Numbered from the stretch's first letter, positions 35,047-43,600 are shown. The stretch is 64,000 nucleotides of DNA from Arthrobacter sp. PsM3 (GCF_030433895.1 NZ_JARUXE010000008.1:1-64000), one strand, 5' to 3'. The notes: generated from the letters alone by a model not told the origin. Made by a program: numbers and translations.

Positions 35047-35084
35047 AGCTGATGGGATGCCGTTACGGCCTCCCATCAGCTTTC
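35047..35084 (+). terminator. Terminator between pilA and the minor pilin genes
   Basis: AGCTGATGGGA-T-GCCG pairs with CGGC-C-TCCCATCAGCT (one mismatch, loop TTA), followed by TTTCGCTTATT. The short T run suggests partial termination inside the pilus cluster. Confidence 0.75.
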
Positions 35085-35155
35085 GCTTATTACTACCGAC
35101 GCTCGGGGGATGCGACGGCAACTCTCCCCGGTAGCCCTAGCTGAAGTAGTGGCCC

Positions 35156-36586
35156 ATGCAGTCTTTCCTCACTCGTCTCCGAACGCCTGCCAGCACGGAT
35201 AGCGGCTTCTCCCTCATCGAGGTGCTCATCGCCATGATGGTGTTCATGATCCTCGCTGTGGGGGTCGCGTTCTCGCTTCTTTCTGTGCTGTCGTTGACGA
35301 ACGAGTCCCGTGCCCGGCAGACGGCAACAAACCTCGCGGCCCAGGAGATCGACCTTGGCCGTTCGGCCAAGGACATCTTTACCCTGGGCGATGTCACCCG
35401 CACGGTCACAAACGCCGGCCTAACCTTCCGCATCACGCGCGAATCGCAGTGGGTCAGCGGCGCCGGGGAAGACAACGGCTGCGGCACAGGAACCGGCGCC
35501 CTGCAGTACAAGCGGATCAATGTCACCGTCACATGGGACGGCATGCGGGCCGGCGCGTCACCCGCCCGGGCGGATACGCTGCTTGCCCCCCGGGACCGCA
35601 TCAATGATCCTGCCCTTGGCACCATCATCGTCTCCGTCTTCTCCGCCAGCGGGTCCGGCAGCGCTGGGGTTTCCGTATCCGCTGCTCCGACGGCGGGCGT
35701 GGCTGGTAACACCGCAGTGTCGCTCTCGGGACCCGTCACCGACGCCCAGGGCTGCAGTTACCTCCTGAGGGTTGCGCCCGGCACCTATGACGTTACGATC
35801 TCCCGGGCCGGCTATGTCGACCAGCAACAAGCCCCGTCGCCTGTCCGTACCACCGGCATTACCGTCGCGGCCGGTGCCTCCGCCGCCGCAGGGTTTGTCT
35901 TCGACCTGGCCGGCTCGTTCTCCGTTGGCTACGCGTCCAACGCCGCTGCCGGTACTGTGCAGTTTCCCAGCAATCTCGATACGAGCTTCATCAGCACTGC
36001 GGGCATCTATGTCTCCCCTGGAGCGCCCACAGCTTCCAATCGCACTCTGCAGCTCTTCCCGTTCCCGAGCGGCTACGCCGTGATGGCCGGCAAGTACGTG
36101 GCGCCCAGCCAAAGCGTGCCGCCCAGCCCGACCTCGCCCGGATGTATTTCGGTAGATCCGGCGGCCTGGCCGGCGGACGAGGCGGCCGCCACTGCGGAGG
36201 TACGGACCCAGTCGACGACGGCGGCGGCCGCCGGGATGCCCATGGGGCTGGTCGCGGTTTCCGGCGCTTCGGGCCAGTTCCTCACAGCGGTTTCGGCCGC
36301 CGGCACGGGCACAGACGACCCGGGTTGCTCAGTTCCGATGACTTACACGTTTGCCGCTCTCGCGTCGTCAGGGACAGTCGCTTTGCCCTACGGCTCGTGG
36401 ACTCTTTACAAGGGTGCCACGCTCGGCGCCAAAACAACGGTGATCCCGGCAGCCTCTCTCACCGTGGCCACGCCGAGTGTCGTGTCTACGTCAACGGGAG
36501 TTGTGACCCTTGACCCTCGGCCCACGCCAACGCCAACGCCAACGCCAACGCCAACGCCAACGCCAACGCCAACGCCAACGCCATGA
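35156..36586 (+). CDS. Large minor prepilin with PEGA/carboxypeptidase-regulatory-like domain and Pro-Thr tail
   Basis: The 476-residue protein has a prepilin signal SG/FSLIEVLIAMMVFMILAV (cleavage after G17, Glu at +5), so it enters the pilus. Its ectodomain is far larger than that of a normal pilin. The stretch GNTAVSLSGPVTDAQGCSYL with APGTYDVTISRAGYVD is like PEGA or carboxypeptidase-regulatory beta-sandwich domains. The final 24 residues are a Pro-Thr repeat. It probably sits at the tip as a PilV/GspI-like adhesin subunit. The ATG at 35156 lacks a clear ribosome site. The stop overlaps the next gene by four bases (ATGA). The adhesive role is inference. Confidence 0.82.
   Translation: MQSFLTRLRTPASTDSGFSLIEVLIAMMVFMILAVGVAFSLLSVLSLTNESRARQTATNLAAQEIDLGRSAKDIFTLGDVTRTVTNAGLTFRITRESQWVSGAGEDNGCGTGTGALQYKRINVTVTWDGMRAGASPARADTLLAPRDRINDPALGTIIVSVFSASGSGSAGVSVSAAPTAGVAGNTAVSLSGPVTDAQGCSYLLRVAPGTYDVTISRAGYVDQQQAPSPVRTTGITVAAGASAAAGFVFDLAGSFSVGYASNAAAGTVQFPSNLDTSFISTAGIYVSPGAPTASNRTLQLFPFPSGYAVMAGKYVAPSQSVPPSPTSPGCISVDPAAWPADEAAATAEVRTQSTTAAAAGMPMGLVAVSGASGQFLTAVSAAGTGTDDPGCSVPMTYTFAALASSGTVALPYGSWTLYKGATLGAKTTVIPAASLTVATPSVVSTSTGVVTLDPRPTPTPTPTPTPTPTPTPTPTP
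36527..36580 (+). repeat. (CCAACG)9 hexanucleotide microsatellite
   Basis: Nine perfect copies of CCAACG, plus one CCCACG before them, encode the Pro-Thr tail of the minor prepilin. Being a multiple of three, copy number can change by slippage without shifting the frame, so tail length may vary between strains. Confidence 0.95.
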
Positions 36587-37329
36587 TCACCCTTGCCCGC
36601 GCGTGCCGGGCCCGCTGGCGGCGCACCGAAAATGAGAGCGAACGGGGCATGAGCCTGACCGAGTTGTTGGTTGCCAGCATCGTGCTCATGATCGTCCTCA
36701 CGGCTGCCTCGGCACTGTACGTCAGCGCCACGAAGGCGATGAGTATGGCGGGTGCCCTTAACGCCAACACCGCCAACGCATCCAACGGAATGAACGAAGT
36801 GGTCCGCGTCATTCGTGCGGGCACGTCCAACCCGGTCGAGAATTTGCCATTGGACGCCCCGGCCTTCCTGGAGGCGAAACCCGAGTCCGTAATTCTCTAC
36901 TCGTACGTGACGTCGGATCCAGCAGTTCCGCGCCCGGTCATGACGCACTTCTATCTCAACGCCCAGCGCCAGCTCGTCGAGGACCGCTGGGTTGCAACGT
37001 CCCAGAGCGGCTATTGGAGTTTCCCTTCGCCGACCCCCGGTGCTTCCGGCTACAGGGTCCCCGACTCCACCCGCATCCTGACAACAGCCGTTCCGACGCC
37101 CCAGGGCACTGCGGCGGACCTATTCACCTACTACGGCGATGTCCGCGGAACCGAGACTACGAGACTCGCCGCGGCGAGGAACGACGTCCCGGCGGCCAGC
37201 CTCGAGAGGATCGTGGCTGTCCAGGTGACCCTGACGACGCAGCAAAGCCTGACCAATAGCAGTTCACCCGTAACTCTCACCAACCTCGTTGGCATACCCA
37301 ACCTCAACGCATTGGAGTCCATTTCATGA
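36583..37329 (+). CDS. PilW/GspJ-like minor prepilin
   Basis: The 248-residue protein has a 22-residue leader, the site RG/MSLTELLVASIVLMIVL with Glu at mature +5, and a middle-sized ectodomain without recognisable repeats. Length and position between a PilV-like and a PilX-like gene fit the PilW/GspJ slot of the priming tip complex. It starts with ATGA overlap on the previous gene. No ribosome site is possible because the upstream bases are the hexamer repeat, so translation depends on the ribosome ending there. Its stop again overlaps the next start (ATGA). Confidence 0.82.
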   Translation: MITLARACRARWRRTENESERGMSLTELLVASIVLMIVLTAASALYVSATKAMSMAGALNANTANASNGMNEVVRVIRAGTSNPVENLPLDAPAFLEAKPESVILYSYVTSDPAVPRPVMTHFYLNAQRQLVEDRWVATSQSGYWSFPSPTPGASGYRVPDSTRILTTAVPTPQGTAADLFTYYGDVRGTETTRLAAARNDVPAASLERIVAVQVTLTTQQSLTNSSSPVTLTNLVGIPNLNALESIS

Positions 37330-39185
37330 TCGGCGTGCGAACGTCCCGGCGTCGGATTCGCGCGGCCGGAAGCTGGGCGCGGCGCGAGGAGGGAGTCGCC
37401 TTGGTGGTGGTCCTCGGCATTGGCGCAGTCCTGACCGTGCTCGTCACGGCAGCCCTCAGCCTGTCCCTCAGCAGCGTAGTCAAGGCCCAGACCGACCAGG
37501 ACTGGAACGCGGCCGTTGCCGCCGCATATGCGGGGGTCGATGACTACAAGAGCAAGTTGGCCAACGACAGCACCTACGTTCAGTACGGCAACCAGGAAGC
37601 CGCCTTCAGTGCCACGAGCAAGGCCGCCGGCACGTTGGTGCTGCCCACCGGATCGAAGTCGAACCCGGCGTTTGGCGTTGGCGCAGCCGGAACGTGGGCC
37701 ACGATTGCCGGAACCGGCGCCCCGGCATCGTACCGCTACGAGGTGGATAACTCGAAGTATTCTTCAACCGGCGTGCTCCGCCTCCGGGCGACCGGACGAG
37801 TGGGAGCGCAGGCCCGGAGTGTCGTGGTAAACCTCAAACAGTCCGGGTTCATCGATTTTCTTTACTTCAGCAACTATGAAGTAGCGGACCCCGCCCTCAC
37901 GGGCTTCGACGGCACGAATGGCAAGCCGAACTGCGCCAAGTATGAGTGGCAGTCCCGGAGCAACACCTGTGACCAGATCCAGTTCGCCGGTAGCGATGTG
38001 ATTAATGGCCCGCTGCACTCCAACGACACCATTTATGTCTGCGGTGCCACCTTCAACGGTCCGGTGACCACCGCGACCACCAGGACTTCGCCGCGGTATG
38101 ACAAGCCGTCCTCCGGGTGTTCCACGCCCACCTTCAAGGTTCCTGGCAGCCCGGCATTTGCACCCGTAATCGCCATGCCGCCCTCGAACGGGAAAATGAA
38201 GGATGAGACCCGCACCGACATTAGGGCTCAGGTGCCCAGACCCGGCTGCCTCTACACGGGGCCGACGAAAGTCACCTTTAACGCCGACGGAACCATGACA
38301 ATACGCTCTCCCTGGACTAAGGCCACGCGCGTCATCGGGAACCCTGCGACCGCGGTCGGAACGCCGTCCACCGGGGATTCCCCCTGCGGAACCCCGGGTG
38401 ACCCGAGCAAGACCCTGGCGGCCAATGCCAACACCCTTGCCGGGGACACCGGCCAAAAAATTGCCGTTCCCGCCAACAATCTTATTTACGTCCAGAGCGT
38501 GCCCACGAATAGCCCTAGCGATCCGAACTACTGGACGACCACCAGCGCTCCCCGCGGCGTGCAGTGCACAAGCAGTGGCAACGGGATCGGCTATCCCCTC
38601 GCCAATGAGCAGGTGCCCACTGCGGCTGCAGGGACCCAGGCCTACGGTTGCCGCAACGGCGACGTATTTGTCCAAGGCACAATGCGCGGCGCTTTGACGG
38701 TCAGCGCAGCCAATTACATCTATGTGACTGGCGACATTACTTACCAGGACTCCAAAGCGGACATTCTTGGGCTTGTGGCGGAGAACGCGGTCTGGGTCTG
38801 GAACCCCATGGACTGCACTGCGTACACAACAAGTGATTGCACTGCCGCTAATCCGGGCAACTTCACCAAGCTCCTATCCGACAGCGCGCGCAGAATCGAC
38901 GCGGCCATACTCTCCGTCAACCACACGTTCCAGGTCCAGAACTACAACTTGGGCGGCAAGCGCGGAACCCTCACGGTCAACGGGGCCATCGCCCAGAACT
39001 TCCGCGGACCTGTCGGCACCAGTGGGGGCAGCGGGGGCACCGGATACATCAAGAACTACCTCTATGACCAGCGGTACAGAAACATAGCACCGCCCAAGTT
39101 CATCGTCCCGCCTTCGACGACCTATGGAATCAGTGTGCAGGCCGAGGTCGGCAAGGCGTTCAACGCAGACGGGAGTCCGGCATGA
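37326..39185 (+). CDS. Large PilX/GspK-like pilus tip protein
   Basis: The 619-residue protein has a basic N-terminus, the site EEG/VALVVVLGIGAVLTVLV and one helix. It lacks Glu at +5, as PilX and GspK proteins do. A long ectodomain follows with ten cysteines (in NC, TC, VC, GC, GC, PC, QC, GC, DC, DC contexts), probably five disulfides, and later beta-helix-like strings such as NGPLHSNDTIYVCG and ILGLVAENAVWVW. It probably caps the fibre or binds a surface. Overlaps of four bases tie it to the genes before and after. The ligand is unknown. Confidence 0.8.
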   Translation: MIGVRTSRRRIRAAGSWARREEGVALVVVLGIGAVLTVLVTAALSLSLSSVVKAQTDQDWNAAVAAAYAGVDDYKSKLANDSTYVQYGNQEAAFSATSKAAGTLVLPTGSKSNPAFGVGAAGTWATIAGTGAPASYRYEVDNSKYSSTGVLRLRATGRVGAQARSVVVNLKQSGFIDFLYFSNYEVADPALTGFDGTNGKPNCAKYEWQSRSNTCDQIQFAGSDVINGPLHSNDTIYVCGATFNGPVTTATTRTSPRYDKPSSGCSTPTFKVPGSPAFAPVIAMPPSNGKMKDETRTDIRAQVPRPGCLYTGPTKVTFNADGTMTIRSPWTKATRVIGNPATAVGTPSTGDSPCGTPGDPSKTLAANANTLAGDTGQKIAVPANNLIYVQSVPTNSPSDPNYWTTTSAPRGVQCTSSGNGIGYPLANEQVPTAAAGTQAYGCRNGDVFVQGTMRGALTVSAANYIYVTGDITYQDSKADILGLVAENAVWVWNPMDCTAYTTSDCTAANPGNFTKLLSDSARRIDAAILSVNHTFQVQNYNLGGKRGTLTVNGAIAQNFRGPVGTSGGSGGTGYIKNYLYDQRYRNIAPPKFIVPPSTTYGISVQAEVGKAFNADGSPA

Positions 39186-40027
39186 CCATCGCCGAACCCG
39201 GCCTCTGGCTCTCCTTCACCACCGCCTGCGCGGGCGTCTTCGGACTGCTCATCGGCTCGTTCCTGAATGTGGTGGTCTACCGTGTCCCGAACGGCCTCTC
39301 GGTCGTGTCGCCGCCCAGCGCCTGCCCCTCGTGCGGTCACACCATCAAGGCCTACGACAACGTCCCCGTCCTTTCCTGGCTCGTGCTGCGGGGCAAATGC
39401 CGCAACTGTGCGACGCCGATTTCGAAGCGCTACCCCCTCGTGGAGGCAGCCACGGGCATCGCCTTCGCGGGAGTCGTGCTCTGGGCCTGGACCGGCGCGG
39501 CGTCGGCCCGTCCCGTGGATGGCGCCCCCGGCATCCTGGTCCTGGTCGGCTTCCTGTATCTGGCGGCCGTCAGCGTGGCGCTCGGACTCATCGACCTTGA
39601 CACCCTGCGGCTGCCCGACGCCATCGTCTTGCCGGGTTACCTCGTGGGTGCCGCGCTGTTCGCCGCGGCCAGCATCATCAGCGGGGACTATTCCGCACTC
39701 CTGAGCGCCGGCGTCGGCATGGCGTCCTTGTGGACCGCGTACCTGCTCATGGCGCTCGCCTATCCAGGCGGTATGGGGTTCGGTGACGTGAAATTGGCGG
39801 GACTGCTGGGAATGTTTCTGGGCTGGACGGGCTGGGGCCCGCTGGTTGTCGGGGCGTTCGCGGCCTTCCTGCTGGGCGGCGTGTACTCCCTCATCCTTCT
39901 GGCAGCCGGCAAGGCCGGCCGCAAGAGCGGAATACCTTTTGGTCCGTGGATGCTGGCCGGGGCCTGGATAGGGATCCTTGCAGGAACTCTGCTTTGGAGG
40001 GGCTATCTTGCACTCGTCGGACTGTAA
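39182..40027 (+). CDS. pilD: Prepilin peptidase / N-methyltransferase PilD
   Basis: This bitopic aspartyl protease cuts the prepilin leaders after Gly and methylates the new N-terminus. The 281-residue protein has the complete bifunctional layout: a cytoplasmic zinc tetracysteine (C48, C51, C73, C76 in CPSC and CRNC), then transmembrane helices. The catalytic aspartates lie in LIDLDTLRLPD (near 138-146) and GMGFGDVKL (D202). The ATG at 39182 overlaps the previous stop by four bases. Confidence 0.96.
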   Translation: MTIAEPGLWLSFTTACAGVFGLLIGSFLNVVVYRVPNGLSVVSPPSACPSCGHTIKAYDNVPVLSWLVLRGKCRNCATPISKRYPLVEAATGIAFAGVVLWAWTGAASARPVDGAPGILVLVGFLYLAAVSVALGLIDLDTLRLPDAIVLPGYLVGAALFAAASIISGDYSALLSAGVGMASLWTAYLLMALAYPGGMGFGDVKLAGLLGMFLGWTGWGPLVVGAFAAFLLGGVYSLILLAAGKAGRKSGIPFGPWMLAGAWIGILAGTLLWRGYLALVGL

Positions 40028-40066
40028 CAACACAGCTACACAACGGATTAAGGAAGAGTGCCGGCC

Positions 40067-41995
40067 ATGCCATCACGCGTCGTAGGAGTCGACATCGGCA
40101 GCACAGCGCTGCGCGCCGTCGAAGTGGCCAATCCGGAGAAGGCCAGGCCAACTGTCCTCAGGTACTTCGAGGTCCCGCTGCCGGTCGGCGCCGTCAACCA
40201 TGGCGAGGTCGCGGACCAGCCTGCAGTCACGGCTGCCTTCAAGAAACTGTGGTCAGAGGGCGGCTTCAAATCAAAGACAGTAGCGCTCGGCTTGGGCAAC
40301 CAGCGCGTGCTGGTGCGGGACCTCGTGGTGCCGCTGGCCCCGCTCAGAATGATCCGGGAATCGCTGCCATTCCAAGTCCAGGACATGCTGCCCGTTCCGG
40401 TCTCCGAGGCGCAGCTCGATTTCTATCCGACGTCGGAGGAAGCAGGTCCGGACGGCCCCACGGCCAACGGTCTTCTGGTCGCAGCGAGGAAGGAAGCGCT
40501 CCTGGGCAACGTCGAGGCGGTCCGGCGCGCCGGACTACTGACGGTCGATGTCGACCTGATCCCCTTCGCCCTCACCCGCTTGCTGCTGCGGCGCGGGGAA
40601 GCCGAAGGAGGAATGGCTGTCATTGACGTGGGGGCCAGCACGGCCAGCATTGTCATCGCCAACGACGGCGTTCCGCAGTTCGTCCGCCTGATCCCGACCG
40701 GAGGCCTGGACCTGACCGTCGCGCTCGCGGCGCGTCTCGCGATCAGCGCCGACGACGCCGAGAAGCTAAAGCGCAACATCGGCCTCCGTTCGCTGAGGGA
40801 CGTGCCCGAAGACCAGCACGAGGCCCTCCGGGTCATTCACGAGCTGAGTATTGAACTGCTGGACAGCCTTCGCAACACCGTCACATATTTCCTGAAAACC
40901 CGGCCGCAGGAAACGATTGGCCGGCTCGTCCTCACCGGCGGCGGAGCCAAGCTGCCGGGCTTCGCTGAGGCCCTAAGCGAGATGACCAGGCTCGACGTCG
41001 TTATGGCTGACCCGTTTGGGGGCGTAGGACTGACCCGCGGCCTGGGCCCTGGCCCTGGCTCCATGGCTGTTGCCCTTGGCCTAGCTATCGGTGAACGTGC
41101 CATGGACACAGCGAATACCGCGCGTGACCGGTCGCCTGGAATCGCACCGGCCACGATCGATGAAAACACGGTCGGTAAGAAGCTCGGCAAGATGCCGAAA
41201 GCGGAAACCCCTGACAGCAGTTCTGCCACGAAGGCATTGGCCGTTGTCGAATCGGGCTCGGGGAGCCCGATGGAGCCGCAGCCAAAGAAGGCCCCGGCCT
41301 TGTCCCTGCCAAAGGGGAAGCCCTATCCGAAGATTTCACCAATGCGGAAGGAACCACTCCTGGCCTTCGGCGGGGAGCGCCGCGTTGACTTGCTGCCCAC
41401 GGAACTCCGCCGGCTCGTGGCCGCTAAGAAAGTGCGGGAGCGCCTGGTCCTCGCAGTCGTCGCCGTGCTCGTAGTGATGGTGCTTGGCTCCGGCGCCGCG
41501 AATGTGGCCGCCATGCAGGCAAGGAGCGGTCTTCTCGCCGAGCAGGCACAAACAAATGCCCTGCTGGCGGAGCAAACCAAATACCTCGACGTGCGGAAAG
41601 TGCAGGCCGAGGTTGCCCGCATCAAGGCCGCGCTCCGGACCGGGGCAAGCACAGAGATTGCTTGGAAGCCATACCTCGATGCCGTCCAAAAGACGTTGCC
41701 CGGCAACGTGACCATCGAAACGGTAAAAATCGACTCGTCATCTCCCGTCACCCCGTACGCCCAGTCCACCGCTCCCCTGCAGGGTGCCCGCGTTGCCACA
41801 CTGAGCTTTTCCGCCCGGAGCCCCACGCTGCCCGCGGTTCCCACCTGGCTGACCAGCATCCAGACCCTCCCGGGCTTTGCCGATGCGCTGCCGGATACCC
41901 TGGCGAAGAACGACGACGGCAGCTACACAGTCAACATCACCATGCATATCAACGAAGGCGCGTTTTCCAAGCGCTTCCCGGCGGAAGGCCAGTAA
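40067..41995 (+). CDS. PilM-PilN fusion, pilus alignment subcomplex
   Basis: The 642-residue protein joins two pilus proteins that are normally separate. Residues ~1-345 are an actin-like PilM (VVGVDIGSTALRAVEV, VIDVGASTASIVI, VLTGGGAKLPGF). A basic, Pro-rich linker of about 90 residues follows. Residues ~435-642 are PilN-like: RRVDLLPTEL (the INLLP-type tail that PilM grips), one transmembrane helix at ~459-480, a coiled coil and a small alpha/beta domain. I start at the ATG at 40067 because family homology begins there; a GTG at 40058 is too close to AGGA. It follows pilD after 39 bases and pilO follows with one base overlap. Confidence 0.9.
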   Translation: MPSRVVGVDIGSTALRAVEVANPEKARPTVLRYFEVPLPVGAVNHGEVADQPAVTAAFKKLWSEGGFKSKTVALGLGNQRVLVRDLVVPLAPLRMIRESLPFQVQDMLPVPVSEAQLDFYPTSEEAGPDGPTANGLLVAARKEALLGNVEAVRRAGLLTVDVDLIPFALTRLLLRRGEAEGGMAVIDVGASTASIVIANDGVPQFVRLIPTGGLDLTVALAARLAISADDAEKLKRNIGLRSLRDVPEDQHEALRVIHELSIELLDSLRNTVTYFLKTRPQETIGRLVLTGGGAKLPGFAEALSEMTRLDVVMADPFGGVGLTRGLGPGPGSMAVALGLAIGERAMDTANTARDRSPGIAPATIDENTVGKKLGKMPKAETPDSSSATKALAVVESGSGSPMEPQPKKAPALSLPKGKPYPKISPMRKEPLLAFGGERRVDLLPTELRRLVAAKKVRERLVLAVVAVLVVMVLGSGAANVAAMQARSGLLAEQAQTNALLAEQTKYLDVRKVQAEVARIKAALRTGASTEIAWKPYLDAVQKTLPGNVTIETVKIDSSSPVTPYAQSTAPLQGARVATLSFSARSPTLPAVPTWLTSIQTLPGFADALPDTLAKNDDGSYTVNITMHINEGAFSKRFPAEGQ

Positions 41996-42642
41996 TGGAC
42001 AGGAATAGGCTGTTCGTCATCGGCGCGGCACTTGCAATGGTCGTCGTCATATTTTTCGGCTGGACCGTCGGTGTCCAGCCTCAGCTGGCCGCCTCCGTGG
42101 CCGCCGCCGAGGAGACGAAGGCAGTTCAGGCGAGCAACGCCTCGCAGGCCGACGTCCTGTCGGTCTTGAAAAAGGACTACGCGAACATCGGCACGCTGCA
42201 AGCGCAACGGGATCAACTCCGCAAGGCAGTACCGGCGGGCACCGACATGTCTGCCTTCATCGACGAGCTACACGCCGTCGTCGTGGCCCACGGAGTGGCC
42301 CTCGGCAACTTCGCAGTGACCGAGGGCCAAGCATACGTGGCCCCGAAAGCTGCCGGGACCGGCGCGGCGGCGCCAGCGGGCACAACGGCACCTGCGCCCG
42401 GCGCCGGGACGGCCCCGGACGGTTTGGTGCTGATGCCGATCCAGCTCGCGGTGACGGGGCAGTACGGGAAGGTGCTGGACTTCGTTCAGGGACTGCAGAC
42501 AGGGACGAGGCTCGTGCTGGTTACCACACTGACGACGGCGCCGTCGTCCACCGGTGCCGGTGCTGGCCGGGACTTCACCGCGCAGATAGGCGGCTTCGCC
42601 TACGTCCTGTCCGATCATCCGACAGGACGCCCGGCTGCGTAA
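41995..42642 (+). CDS. pilO: Type IV pilus alignment protein PilO
   Basis: The 215-residue protein has a short cytoplasmic tip, one helix (residues ~6-24), and a coiled coil ending near DELHAVVVAHGVALGNF. An Ala/Pro/Gly-rich insert precedes a ferredoxin-like half ending in QGLQTGTRLVLVTTLTT. It should heterodimerise with the PilN part of the preceding fusion. The ATG at 41995 shares its A with the TAA of that gene (TAATG). No pilP or pilQ follows, consistent with the absence of an outer membrane. Confidence 0.88.
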   Translation: MDRNRLFVIGAALAMVVVIFFGWTVGVQPQLAASVAAAEETKAVQASNASQADVLSVLKKDYANIGTLQAQRDQLRKAVPAGTDMSAFIDELHAVVVAHGVALGNFAVTEGQAYVAPKAAGTGAAAPAGTTAPAPGAGTAPDGLVLMPIQLAVTGQYGKVLDFVQGLQTGTRLVLVTTLTTAPSSTGAGAGRDFTAQIGGFAYVLSDHPTGRPAA

Positions 42643-42705
42643 CTGCTGCCGGCGCCGCAGGGACCCGACAGTCCGGACGGACCCCACATCCAATAGGTCC
42701 GCAGC

Positions 42706-42846
42706 TCAGGATTGGCGCCGAAGCGCAACTGCCAGCTGGAAGTGGATGGGCAGCGACAGCTGCACTGCGGAAACGCCGACAGGCTCGTCAAGCAGCTCAT
42801 TGATCGAGGTCTGCCCTTCGAGCTCCCCCGGCGGGTTGGCGTCCAT
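42706..42846 (-). CDS. Probable small protein of 46 residues, leaderless
   Basis: A leftward ATG frame with 46 codons, about three quarters ending in G or C, lies between the pilus operon and the isochorismatase gene. It reads MDANPPGELEGQ at the start and SLPIHFQLAVALRRQS at the end. TAGGCT ends exactly six bases before the ATG, matching the leaderless promoter pattern of this window and supporting a real gene. I recognise no family and no membrane segment. Confidence 0.5.
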   Translation of the reverse strand: MDANPPGELEGQTSINELLDEPVGVSAVQLSLPIHFQLAVALRRQS

Positions 42847-42852
42847 CCCCTG

Positions 42853-42858
42853 AGCCTA
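42853..42858 (-). promoter_or_regulatory. -10 box of the 46-residue ORF (TAGGCT)
   Basis: On the minus strand TAGGCT is followed by CAGGGG and then ATG. The -35 region is GC-rich and not recognisable. Confidence 0.4.
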
Positions 42859-42994
42859 TCCGCGGCACGCCGCCGCGTCGGTGAGGGACACGGGCGGGGA
42901 AGGCGAGGCGCCGCAACAAAGCCGCCCCGTCATGATCCGCGGCTCCAGGCCGGCGGCAGCCCCCTCCCCCGCCGCCGGCCGGCTGGTCTCGGCA

Positions 42995-43600
42995 CTAGCC
43001 GAGGGCGCTGACGAATTCCTCCGACTTCATGGGCGTGGAAAACATCGGGTAGTCGTAGGTGATGGCGTTCTCGTGCTCTTCAATGGAGGTGGCCGCCACG
43101 CAGTCACTCAGGGTGATCACCTGGTAGCCGTTCTCGTAGCCCGAACGCATGGTCGATTCCACGCAGCAGTTCGTCAGGAAGCCGCCGAGCGCGATCGTCT
43201 TGATCCCCTTGCTGCGCAGGATGAAGTCCAGGTTGGTGCTGGCAAAGGTATCCAGACCCCGTTTGCCCTCAATAAGGATGTCCCCCTCCGCAGGAGCCAG
43301 CTCGTTGATGATCTGAGCGCCCCAGGTCCCCTTGACGAACACCTTGCCGTCGACAACACCCTTGAGGATGCCGTACGGGTGCGGGCCGAGCTCGTTGTAG
43401 CCCGCGGCGAAGGTGATCGGTGCATGCATGATCGTTGCACCGGCGGCCCGCGCTGCCTCCACGATCAGGGCCGTGTTGGCCAGCATGCCGGTCTTCTCCA
43501 TGACGGGCCGGACGGCGTCGTACAGCCCCCCACCCTCGGTCGCGAAGTCATTCTGGTACTCGATGAGCACAACGGCGGTGGTGTTCGGGTCAATCTGCAC
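42995..43600 (-). CDS. Isochorismatase-family cysteine hydrolase
   Basis: The 201-residue protein has the family triad: D18 (EYQNDFA), K113 (EGKRGLDTFAST) and C146 (GFLTNCCVEST). This fold covers nicotinamidases, isochorismatases and carbamoylsarcosine or peroxyureidoacrylate amidohydrolases; the substrate cannot be assigned. The GTG at 43600 has AGGAGG five bases upstream, which sets the start and excludes the longer frame to 43684. It is a single gene followed by the small leftward ORF. Confidence 0.92.
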   Translation of the reverse strand: MQIDPNTTAVVLIEYQNDFATEGGGLYDAVRPVMEKTGMLANTALIVEAARAAGATIMHAPITFAAGYNELGPHPYGILKGVVDGKVFVKGTWGAQIINELAPAEGDILIEGKRGLDTFASTNLDFILRSKGIKTIALGGFLTNCCVESTMRSGYENGYQVITLSDCVAATSIEEHENAITYDYPMFSTPMKSEEFVSALG

